Below are positions 8,088-15,553 of a stretch of 64,000 nucleotides of DNA, piece by piece. Every line of letters starts with the position of its first letter. Within the stretch, counting starts at the first letter, position 1. The notes under the pieces were generated by a model. It made no database searches. It was not told where the DNA came from and saw nothing but the letters and a program-made list of their open reading frames with translations. The translations under genes and the position numbers were made by a program. Source of the DNA: Mesorhizobium sp. WSM4311 (GTDB taxonomy: Bacteria > Pseudomonadota > Alphaproteobacteria > Rhizobiales > Rhizobiaceae); contig NZ_NSFV01000008.1 of NCBI RefSeq assembly GCF_002295115.1, positions 1 to 64,000 of the forward strand, given 5' to 3'.

Positions 8088-8786
8088 CTACGAAACAAGG
8101 ACGACCGACACGGGATCGGCGCAGAAGAGATTGTCCTTGACTGCATTGACGCCGGCGACGTTTTCGGCGGCGACTATTGCTGCCTGGCGCTCGCGTTCAT
8201 CGAAGATGGCGCCGCTCAATGTCACCACGCCCTTGTCCACCATCACGTTGATCAAATCGTTGCCAGCCCATTTCTGCCTCGCAAGCTCGGTAGCGATGTT
8301 CTGCCGAATCTGTTCGTCATCGATGACCGTAGCGCCTCCATCCGGAAGGACGCCGAGCAATGCCCGCAGAAGATCAGAGCGGGTGATGATGCCAACGACT
8401 TTCCCAGCTTCTACGACGGGAATGCGTTTGACATGGTGACGCGTCATGAGCTCGACGACTTTCGCGAGTGATGCCGCAGGGGATGCCGTCACGACATCCT
8501 GCGACATCACCTCTTCAACCCGTCGACCATTGGCGCGGACATATTCGTCGGCGGCCTTTCCTGGGCTGACGAGAAATTCCAGCCAGCGCGAGCGCTTGCG
8601 CTCCGTACCCAGTTCCCCGCGTCGCAGGAAATCGCCCTCGCTGACGATCCCCACCAGCCTGCCGTCGTTGCGAATGACGGGGAGGCCGCTGAGCTTTTTG
8701 GAGAGCATCAACCCGGCGGCCTCGGCGATCGATGCTGACGGGTCTATGCCGACGACTGGCTTGCTCATTATGGCTTCGGCTTGCAT
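8088..8786 (-). CDS. CBS-domain pair plus BON domain protein
   Basis: The product is 232 aa. There is a CBS motif at about 1-55 (MQAEAIMSKPVVGIDPSASI), a second at about 90-145 (VEEVMSQDVVTASPAASLAK), and a BON domain from about 157 to 225. CBS pairs usually bind adenine nucleotides and BON domains bind phospholipid or protein surfaces. No signal peptide is seen. The ATG at 8784-8786 is preceded by GGAGAG 8 bases away; two upstream in-frame ATGs lack this. An anaerobox at 8848-8861 lies 68 bp upstream. The architecture is common in rhizobial low-oxygen regulons, but its target is unknown. Confidence 0.85.
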   Translation of the reverse strand: MQAEAIMSKPVVGIDPSASIAEAAGLMLSKKLSGLPVIRNDGRLVGIVSEGDFLRRGELGTERKRSRWLEFLVSPGKAADEYVRANGRRVEEVMSQDVVTASPAASLAKVVELMTRHHVKRIPVVEAGKVVGIITRSDLLRALLGVLPDGGATVIDDEQIRQNIATELARQKWAGNDLINVMVDKGVVTLSGAIFDERERQAAIVAAENVAGVNAVKDNLFCADPVSVVLVS

Positions 8787-8829
8787 GTTCGCTCTCCGGA
8801 GTTTCTCCAACGTCCGGCTTCTTTAGCTT

Positions 8830-9120
8830 TCATATGCACGAAGCGCCTTGATCTGAATCATTTGTCGGTGGAGGCAAATGGTCCAAGGCTGGAGCCGTGA
8901 ATGACAGGGCGCGAACCGGTAGACCAGCTATCGCGGTCTTGGCGACGTTCACGCCAAGTTCGTAGACAAGCAGTCCACCGTGGTAGGCCGTCGCAGTGAC
9001 CAGAAATGCACCGCAAATTTCGATCAGAGGAATGGCGATCGTTACAACCCGCGTGTCACGGTTCCGCGTCCAAAGCCAAGGCGCACAACCAGGCCGCCCT
9101 TGTGGCATTGCTGCGATCAA
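8830..9120 (-). pseudogene. DUF2231-like membrane protein, C-terminal relic
   Basis: The minus-strand reading frame contains VTIAIPLIEICGAFLVTATA followed by YHGGLLVYELGVNV. This is a hydrophobic helix ending in the G-G-x-LVY-x-x-GV motif typical of the C-terminus of DUF2231 predicted membrane proteins. The first helices of the family are missing, and the sequence upstream runs into the SGNH gene, so this is read as a 5'-truncated relic. With the anaerobox at 8848, it fills the space 8787-9138. The family call rests on one short motif. Confidence 0.55.
8848..8861. promoter_or_regulatory. FNR/FixK-type anaerobox upstream of the CBS-BON gene
   Basis: On the plus strand this reads TTGATCTGAATCAT, one base off the consensus dyad. 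The centre is 68 bp from the CBS-BON start, which suits a site at -41.5 with transcription from about 8813. It overlaps the last codons of the DUF2231 relic. Confidence 0.7.
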
Positions 9121-9138
9121 AGCCGGCCGGCACGTGGT

Positions 9139-10044
9139 TCACATCCCAAAGCGTGCTGCTTGGTCTTTGGAGATTGTGGACTCGATCTTCGACACGAAGT
9201 CCTCCACCAGAAGCGAATTGGCATAGGCCGTGACATGATCGCCGTCGAAGAACAACGGGTGTCCGTTCCTGAATGCCGAACATGTAACTTGTGGGCACAG
9301 CGTAGGCAAAGGGTCCCAGACGTGAACATTCGGCACAGCCGCTGATATCTCAGCGTAGCCCTTCAAAATTGGTGATCGAAGATTTTCTATCAGCTTTCGA
9401 TCGATGTCGAATCCGTTGGTACAGGACGGGTTCATTGAATTGAACCAATCACTGCATCGAAAGGCCGGGGCCCTGAAGATTGGCTTTGGGCCTTCGAAAA
9501 CAATCGACAGTCCCGCCTTGGTGAGGGGGGTAAGTTGATCGATAGCGTTTTTGACGGCTTGTTTCCTCTGCTGCTCGCTGCTCTGCGGGCTGCTGTCGGG
9601 GCCAGAAGCCCATTGAAGGCTAAGTCGAGTCAGCCGGAGCGAGGGCAGGAACAGCAGGTCGCGAGGCTTGGCAAGCTTGGCTATGTAGGCTGCACCGGCA
9701 GCCGTGGCATGAGCGCACGTCGGCTCAGTGTCGTGGCGAAGATCCAAGCTGACAAACGGGCAACCGGCGGTCGACACCACCACTGTTCGGATACCGGTTT
9801 CGAGCGTGAAGCGCTTCAGGAGAGGAATGTAGGCTCCCGCGTGAGAGTCGCCCAGCACGAACATGGTCTCGCTACGCCCTTCGGCCGGGCACCCACCTTT
9901 GGTGAAGAACAGTGCTTCTTCCACAGTTTCCGTGACGACGGCGCAACCAGGAGACTGGGGAGAGGTGTCTGGTGAGGTCGCATACCATTCGCCTCGATTC
10001 CTCATGACCGTGCTCAAGGCGATTTCATATCGATTGTCGCGCAT
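9139..10044 (-). CDS. SGNH domain, downstream half of a frameshifted surface acyltransferase
   Basis: A 301-aa frame carries the SGNH hydrolase signature: FVLGDSHAGAYIPLLKRF near the N-terminus and FFDGDHVTAYANSLLVEDF near the C-terminus (block V Asp-His). This domain normally follows an acyltransferase-3 domain in OafA/PatA-like polysaccharide O-acetyltransferases. The ATG is not preceded by an SD. If one base is removed from the G6 run at 10108-10113, reading continues from the acyltransferase through a transmembrane segment (AVVALFLAVIVAAFFSF) into this frame. It is thus best seen as the second half of one broken gene. Confidence 0.75.
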   Translation of the reverse strand: MRDNRYEIALSTVMRNRGEWYATSPDTSPQSPGCAVVTETVEEALFFTKGGCPAEGRSETMFVLGDSHAGAYIPLLKRFTLETGIRTVVVSTAGCPFVSLDLRHDTEPTCAHATAAGAAYIAKLAKPRDLLFLPSLRLTRLSLQWASGPDSSPQSSEQQRKQAVKNAIDQLTPLTKAGLSIVFEGPKPIFRAPAFRCSDWFNSMNPSCTNGFDIDRKLIENLRSPILKGYAEISAAVPNVHVWDPLPTLCPQVTCSAFRNGHPLFFDGDHVTAYANSLLVEDFVSKIESTISKDQAARFGM

Positions 10045-10054
10045 CAGTTTGAAG

Positions 10055-11206
10055 CTAAAAAATGCAGCAACGATGACAGCCAGAAAGAGGGCGACAACGG
10101 CTATGTCGGGGGGCGGTTCTCAGAAGCCGCATTCGACGCGTGGGTGTTTCGATCCAGAAATACGAGCCGAGGCTGAACGCCACGGCGACCAGCAACGCCG
10201 CCAATTTTGTGGCGGTGGTTTCGGTGCCCATCGTCCATCTTGCGATCACGAAGACTGGCCAATGCCACAGGTAGAGAGAATAAGAGATCCATCCGACGAA
10301 CCTGACGGGCTTTATTTCCAACACCGCAAAGTGTGGCGCACGGTCGCTTCCCAGGTAGTAGAGGCATCCGATCAAGACTGTTGTGCAGGCAACCGCAGCG
10401 ATGTTCTCAAGCCCTTCGGAGCCCTGGCCAAAGTCGAGCGCGAACGTTGCCACGAGTCCTATCAGCGCGGTCGTGGCTGCAAGATTGCAATGCCTTTCGA
10501 AGCCCGTCCGTTCCCCTATCCGGCTGACAAGCTGAAAGCACAATATGCCGCATGCCAACTGCCAAAAGCGAGCATGGGGCATATAGAAGGCCTGAAGCGG
10601 ATTCGCATCCAGTAGATGAAGCCATATCGCCACCGACGCGACGGCGAGCGCACCGTATACAAGCGCCGAGAATCTCTTCCCGCGCGGTCCCATGACCCAA
10701 GGAAAGAACAGCAGCGGGAAGACGACGTAGAATTGTTCCTCAACCCCAAGAGACCACGTGTGGGTGAATGGGTTAAACTCGGTCACGGGTGAAAAATAGT
10801 CGGTTCCCTTGGCCAGGAAGATGTTGCTCAGGCCGACGAAGGCCGAAGAAGCGGTTTTGCTGATTGATGTGCTCAGCCATGCGTCCGGAACAAACAGAAA
10901 GGTGGCGAGTGCACTGACCAATAAGCACAGCAACAGGGCCGGCATGATTCTTGTGAATCGGCGCGCATAGAATTCCAAGACAAAATGAAAAGCGGACTGG
11001 CCGCGGTAGCGCCTCGACACGGTATAGCTGACGACGAAACCAGAAATTACGAAGAAAACATCAACCCCTAAAAAACCATTGGGGAAGCGGTCGCCATACA
11101 GATGGTAGAACACTACTGACAGGATCGCGATGGCCCGGAGCCCGTCAAGGAAAGCCAGATAGTCCTTCGACGAGCGTTCCGACGTCGAACCAAAATTATC
11201 GGCCAT
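10055..11206 (-). CDS. Acyltransferase family 3 (OafA-like), upstream half, frameshifted
   Basis: From the ATG at 11204-11206 the frame gives LDGLRAIAILSVVFYHLYGD, with the conserved motif histidine. It continues with FLGVDVFFVISGF, RRFTRIMPAL, THTWSLGVEEQFYVVFPLLF and later SYSLYLWHWPVF, all hallmarks of multi-helix acyltransferase-3 proteins that acetylate surface polysaccharide. After WIETPTRRMRLLR the frame turns into arginine- and cysteine-rich nonsense and stops. The shift is at the G6 run. No good SD precedes the start. The gene stands alone on the minus strand with no polysaccharide cluster around it. Nothing recognisable lies at 11207-11468. Confidence 0.75.
   Translation of the reverse strand: MADNFGSTSERSSKDYLAFLDGLRAIAILSVVFYHLYGDRFPNGFLGVDVFFVISGFVVSYTVSRRYRGQSAFHFVLEFYARRFTRIMPALLLCLLVSALATFLFVPDAWLSTSISKTASSAFVGLSNIFLAKGTDYFSPVTEFNPFTHTWSLGVEEQFYVVFPLLFFPWVMGPRGKRFSALVYGALAVASVAIWLHLLDANPLQAFYMPHARFWQLACGILCFQLVSRIGERTGFERHCNLAATTALIGLVATFALDFGQGSEGLENIAAVACTTVLIGCLYYLGSDRAPHFAVLEIKPVRFVGWISYSLYLWHWPVFVIARWTMGTETTATKLAALLVAVAFSLGSYFWIETPTRRMRLLRTAPRHSRCRPLSGCHRCCIF
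10108..10113 (+). other. G6 homopolymer at the acyltransferase/SGNH frameshift
   Basis: Six consecutive G (C on the coding strand) occur where the acyltransferase frame leaves its family sequence. With five, the frame reads through a membrane helix into the SGNH domain. With seven, it stops at once. The tract could be a slippage site, a fixed mutation or a sequencing error. Confidence 0.7.
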
Positions 11207-11468
11207 TGGACGAAACACACGTTCTTGTAGGTAAGAAATCCGATCGGATAACGTTCCGGTTAAGGCCAGCCAGACGCCAGTTGAAGCGCGGCAGCCTGAA
11301 CCTGCGGGCAATTACAGGATGTGCCGATCATGGGAAAGGCCGGACACAGGATTTGTTTCGTTCGAGGGCGTTGTGGGGCCGGTCCGTGGCTTTCGGCTGC
11401 AACCGAATGTCGCGAGGGAGGACATTCGCCTCGCTCGCAGGCCTCCGCAGCGCGTTGCGACCGACCGT

Positions 11469-12070
11469 TCAGCCGTTCCGCGACAAATGCACGTCCAGGA
11501 CGGCAGCCTTCTTGGCGATCAGGCCTTCCAGATCCGCGTCCGATCGCTTGGTGCCGGTTCGTTCGCGCAGCAACGAGATCACTGCGCTCATTGAAAGCGG
11601 AGTAATTTGGGAAAGCGGGGTGTTTTGGGAAATCGGGGCGGTCTGGGTGGCCAGAATGGCATCCACCGCGCCGGCAACATCGGGAGTCTCCCTTGGTGCT
11701 CGCATGGTCGGTTCCTTTCTGCTCAGGTCGGCCACGGTGCCATCGGTCGGTGCTCTGACGCCACGATCGAAGACGACCGCAAGGCCGTTCTTGACGGCGA
11801 CGGCGGCGACCATATCGTCGAGCTTACGGTCGGAGAGGGCTGGGTCCGCGGGTTTCAGGATCTTGCGGATCACCCTGGCGGCCAGATCCGTCGACACGAA
11901 GTCATAACTCCGTTTTCTGGCCTCGACATATTGTTCGATGATCATCCTCAGGCGGCGGGCTGCAATGTCCCTGGGTTCCTGCACATCCTTGGGTTCCACC
12001 GGAGCCTCCCTGGCCTGCCGTGCGCGCAAATTCGGCGGCCAAAAGGAAATAGGGCGGCTTGATCGGACAT
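11469..12070 (-). pseudogene. Hypothetical protein gene with probable N-terminal frameshift
   Basis: An ATG at 12068-12070 with AAGGA 7 bases upstream starts MSDQAALFPF and then runs out of frame. The neighbouring frame continues as PPNLRARQAREAPVEPKDV and then DIAARRLRMIIEQYVEARKR to a stop at 11469. One extra base in the A4 run at 12041-12044 joins the two into a protein of about 200 aa. In-frame initiation at 11945 would give 158 aa. A TPLSQITPLS stretch is encoded by a short imperfect repeat near 11600. I do not recognise the family. The gene is divergent from the glycosyltransferase at 12174. Confidence 0.45.
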
Positions 12071-12173
12071 CAAACGTCCTTCGATCATTTCGTCGCACCC
12101 GCCAATGGGCCGGAACGATCCTGCGGCTGAAGCATTTCGTTCCATGACCAGTGCATTGAGGGAAGGCCGGGCC

Positions 12174-13235
12174 ATGAAGGTCGCTCATGTCGCGCCGCTG
12201 TACGAATCCGTTCCGCCAAGGCTCTATGGCGGCACCGAGCGCATCATCTCCTACCTGACCGAAGCCCTCGTCGACCTCGGCCACGACGTGACGCTGTTCG
12301 CCAGCGGCGACACGAAGACCTCCGCCAAACTCGTGCCATGCCGCGAGCGGGCGCTTCGTCTCGATCCGCGCCCGCTGAAGTCCGAGATCGCGGCGCATCT
12401 GTCGATGCTCGACGAGGTGAGGAAACGCGCCGACGATTTTGACGTAATTCATTTCCACCTCAGCCATTTTCTGCATTTCCCGTTTTTCCGCGACATGCCG
12501 CAGCGCACGGTGACGACGCCGCATGGCAGGCTGGATTACGCGGATCTCGCGCAGGCCTATGACCGGTTCCCACGCTTCCCGATGGTTTCCATATCGCGCA
12601 GCCAGCGGGCGCGGTTTGCGTCCGCCAACTGGCTTGCCACGATCCATCACGGCCTGCCCGTCGATCTCTACGAACCCGATTTCGAGGCAGGTTCGGATGG
12701 CGGCTATCTTGCCTTTCTCGGCAGGATGTCGCGCGACAAGCGGCCGGACCGGGCGATCGACATCGCCCGCCGCACCGGGCTGAAACTCAAGCTAGCGGCC
12801 AAGATCGGCGATGGCGACCGCGCCTATTTCGAGGAAGTCGTGCAACCGATGATCGATGGCGACCGGGTCGAATATGTCGGCGAAATCGGCGAGGACCAGA
12901 AGAGCAGGTTTCTTGGCAATGCTGCCGCCCTGCTGTTTCCGATCGATTGGCCCGAACCCTTCGGTCTTGCCGTGATCGAAGCCATGGCCTGTGGAACTCC
13001 GGTCATGGCCTGGAGTTGCGGCGCCATGCCCGAAATCGTCGACTATGGGGTTACCGGCTTCGTCGTCGAGACCATCGAGGATGCGGTCGCCACGATGCCG
13101 GCTCTCCTGCAGCTCGACAGGCGGCGCATAAGGGCGGTGTTCGAAAGGCGGTTTTCAGCCGACAGAATGGCCAGGGACTACGTCGAGGCTTATTCCCGGC
13201 TGCGCAACGGCCATGAGCAAAGCAGAGCTTCGTAG
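12174..13235 (+). CDS. GT4-family glycosyltransferase
   Basis: The product is 353 aa, cytoplasmic. The N-terminal Rossmann half begins MKVAHVAPLYESVPPRLYGG (substrate-side GGxE loop). The C-terminal half has LGRMSRDKRPDRAIDIARRT and the E-x7-E motif EPFGLAVIEAMACGTPVMAW. This is a retaining GT-B fold as in glycogen or trehalose synthases and many polysaccharide enzymes. AGGGAAGG precedes the ATG at 12174. The 3' end overlaps the next gene by 23 bp, so it belongs to the glucan/trehalose operon. The acceptor cannot be read from sequence. Confidence 0.82.
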   Translation: MKVAHVAPLYESVPPRLYGGTERIISYLTEALVDLGHDVTLFASGDTKTSAKLVPCRERALRLDPRPLKSEIAAHLSMLDEVRKRADDFDVIHFHLSHFLHFPFFRDMPQRTVTTPHGRLDYADLAQAYDRFPRFPMVSISRSQRARFASANWLATIHHGLPVDLYEPDFEAGSDGGYLAFLGRMSRDKRPDRAIDIARRTGLKLKLAAKIGDGDRAYFEEVVQPMIDGDRVEYVGEIGEDQKSRFLGNAAALLFPIDWPEPFGLAVIEAMACGTPVMAWSCGAMPEIVDYGVTGFVVETIEDAVATMPALLQLDRRRIRAVFERRFSADRMARDYVEAYSRLRNGHEQSRAS

Positions 13236-15444
13236 GCCTTCACCCGTCCGAAAAACCCAGCACGGGACAATCCTGTTGACCATCACCCAACTCGACGAGC
13301 GCAAGCTTGATCCTGCCATAGCTCTGGCTTCCCTGGACGAAACCGCGCCGAGGGAGCCGCATCGGCTGTTCGCCCTCAAGCATGGCGATTGCTTTGCCGT
13401 AGCCGATGCCTATGGCGACATACGCGGTGTCGGCGATGGGTTCTTCCGCGACGACACGCGCGTGCTCTCCGAATTTCGCCTCACCGTCGGCGGGCGGTCG
13501 ACGTCGTTGCTGGGCGCGTCGCTCAGCCAGGACAACGTGCTCTTCACCACCAACCTCACCAATCTGCCGATCGAGAGCGCCGCTGGCCGCCAGATTCCGC
13601 AAGGCGCTATGCATATCGAGCGCGTGCGGCTGTTGTGGGAGGAAAGGCTGTATGAGCGCATAACACTGTCCAACTACAGCCGCGAGCATTCGACGATCCT
13701 GCTATCGCTGCGTTTTGCCGCCGATTTCCGCGACATGTTCGAGGTCCGCGGTTCGACCCGCTCGAAGCGTGGAACCGCCCATACGGCCGAGATCACAGGG
13801 AATGCGGTCGTGCTTCGCTACGAAGGCCTGGACAAGGTCGTGCGGACATCGGCGATTTCCTTCTCACAGACGCCCGATCAACTGACTTCCGAGCGCGCCG
13901 ATTTCGTCATCGCCGTCACCAAGCGCAGCAGCCAGACGCTTTATGTGGAAGTGGGCAACGCGACGGACGATCGCCCCGAAAGCCGCCGGTTTCGCGCGGC
14001 TGCCGCCCGCGCTCGCTTCGGCATGCGCGCCAAGCGCCGGCATGGCGCGACGCTGCACAGTTCCGGCCGCGTCTTCAACGACTGGATGGAGCGGGCGCGC
14101 GCCGATGTCGCGCTGCTCACCACGGAACTGGCGACCGGGCCCTATCCCTATGCCGGCATTCCCTGGTTCTCCACAGCCTTCGGCCGGGATGGTGTGATCT
14201 CCGCCTTGCAGATGCTTTGGCTCAATCCCGGCCTGGCGCGCGGCGTCCTGGCGTTTCTCGCTCAGCACCAGGCGACCGAAACCTCTCCGTTCAGCGATTC
14301 CGAACCTGGCAAGATCATGCACGAGACCCGCAAGGGCGAGATGGTGGCGCTGAGCGAGTTGCCGTTCGGCCGCTATTATGGCGGCGTCGACACGACGCCG
14401 CTCTATATCCATCTTGCCTGCGCCTATGCTGACCGCACGGGCGACACGGCCTTCCTTGATACGCTGTGGCCCTCACTGTGCGCCGCGGCCGAATGGATCG
14501 AAACGGCGAGCCGTTCGACTGGATTCCTCACCTACCAGCGCGCCGCGGAATCCGGCCTTGCCAACCAGGGATGGAAGGACAGTTTCGATTCCGTCTTCCA
14601 CGCCGATGGCCGCATCCCGAAGGGGCCGATCGCGCTGGTCGAGGTGCAGGGCTACGTCTTCGCAGCGTTCCAGGGGTTGGCGAAGCTGGCACGGCTGCGT
14701 GGCGAGGCGGAACGCGCCGAGAGCTGGGAAATACGCGCCGACGCCATTCGCCAAGCAGTCGAGCGCCATTTCTGGATGGAAGACCTCGGCTACTATGCGC
14801 TCGCGCTGGACGGCGATGGTCAACCTTGCAAGGTGCGCACGTCCAATGCCGGTCACCTGCTCTATGTCGGCCTTCCCGACCCGAATCGCGCGCGCATGGT
14901 CGCCGACCAGCTGCTGTCGGCCTCGTTTCATTCCGGCTGGGGGCTGCGGACGCTGGCGGACGATGCGATCTTCTTCAATCCGATGTCCTATCACAACGGC
15001 TCCATCTGGCCGCACGATACAGCGATCTGCGCTGCCGGACTGGCGCGGTACGGCAGCCGCGACAGCGTCGTGCGGCTGATGAGCGGCACCTTCGAATCCG
15101 CCGTCCATTTCAACATGCGGTTACCGGAACTGTTTTGCGGTTTCACGCGCGCGGCCGGCGAAGCGCCGATCGCCTATCCGGTGGCTTGCCTGCCGCAAGC
15201 CTGGTCCGCCGGCTCGGCCTTCATGCTCATGCAATCGTGCCTCGGCCTGCAGATCGACGGCTGGACAGGCGAGATCCATGTGACCCGGCCGCGCCTGCCG
15301 ATCGGCATCGACAACCTCGTCATCCGCCATCTTTCGGTGGGGCAGGCGGCAGTGGATCTGACGTTCCAGCGCGTGGGAGATCGCGTCGGCGCCTTCCTTG
15401 CCGAACCGCATGAGGGGCTGGTGCCACTCGTGGTCAGGAGCTGA
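13213..15444 (+). CDS. Amylo-alpha-1,6-glucosidase (glycogen debranching family)
   Basis: The product is 743 aa. The N-terminal half matches the bacterial GDE N-terminal domain (HGDCFAVADAYGDIRG and a FFRDDTRVLSEF block). The C-terminal half is an (alpha/alpha)6 glucosidase domain with GIPWFSTAFGRDGVISALQM, QGWKDSFDSVF and SYHNGSIWPHDTAI. Such enzymes cleave alpha-1,6 branches or related glucosides. It starts 23 bp inside the glycosyltransferase gene and has no strong SD, suggesting coupled translation. Its place beside trehalose genes suggests a role in glucan turnover or compatible-solute supply. Confidence 0.85.
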   Translation: MSKAELRRPSPVRKTQHGTILLTITQLDERKLDPAIALASLDETAPREPHRLFALKHGDCFAVADAYGDIRGVGDGFFRDDTRVLSEFRLTVGGRSTSLLGASLSQDNVLFTTNLTNLPIESAAGRQIPQGAMHIERVRLLWEERLYERITLSNYSREHSTILLSLRFAADFRDMFEVRGSTRSKRGTAHTAEITGNAVVLRYEGLDKVVRTSAISFSQTPDQLTSERADFVIAVTKRSSQTLYVEVGNATDDRPESRRFRAAAARARFGMRAKRRHGATLHSSGRVFNDWMERARADVALLTTELATGPYPYAGIPWFSTAFGRDGVISALQMLWLNPGLARGVLAFLAQHQATETSPFSDSEPGKIMHETRKGEMVALSELPFGRYYGGVDTTPLYIHLACAYADRTGDTAFLDTLWPSLCAAAEWIETASRSTGFLTYQRAAESGLANQGWKDSFDSVFHADGRIPKGPIALVEVQGYVFAAFQGLAKLARLRGEAERAESWEIRADAIRQAVERHFWMEDLGYYALALDGDGQPCKVRTSNAGHLLYVGLPDPNRARMVADQLLSASFHSGWGLRTLADDAIFFNPMSYHNGSIWPHDTAICAAGLARYGSRDSVVRLMSGTFESAVHFNMRLPELFCGFTRAAGEAPIAYPVACLPQAWSAGSAFMLMQSCLGLQIDGWTGEIHVTRPRLPIGIDNLVIRHLSVGQAAVDLTFQRVGDRVGAFLAEPHEGLVPLVVRS

Positions 15445-15450
15445 AAAATC

Positions 15451-15475
15451 GGAACCATCCTGCACCGTGAGCGTT
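15451..15475 (+). promoter_or_regulatory. EcfG-type (general stress sigma factor) promoter upstream of otsA
   Basis: GGAAC at 15451-15455, 16 bases, then CGTT at 15472-15475. This matches the alphaproteobacterial EcfG/RpoE2 consensus GGAAC-N16/17-CGTT. It is about 80 bp before the otsA start, inside the 109-base gap after the glucosidase gene. Trehalose genes are established members of this regulon in related rhizobia. Use of this site is inferred. Confidence 0.75.
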
Positions 15476-15553
15476 GGACCACCACGCCATGGGATGCCGA
15501 AACTCCAGTCCATAAAGCCGCAGCAGTATCCCATTGAAAGGTAATCGATTTCA

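Noticed and set aside
12112-12141. GGAAC followed by CGTT upstream of the glycosyltransferase, as a possible EcfG promoter
   Set aside because: The spacing is 21 bases, too long for the 16-17 of the consensus.
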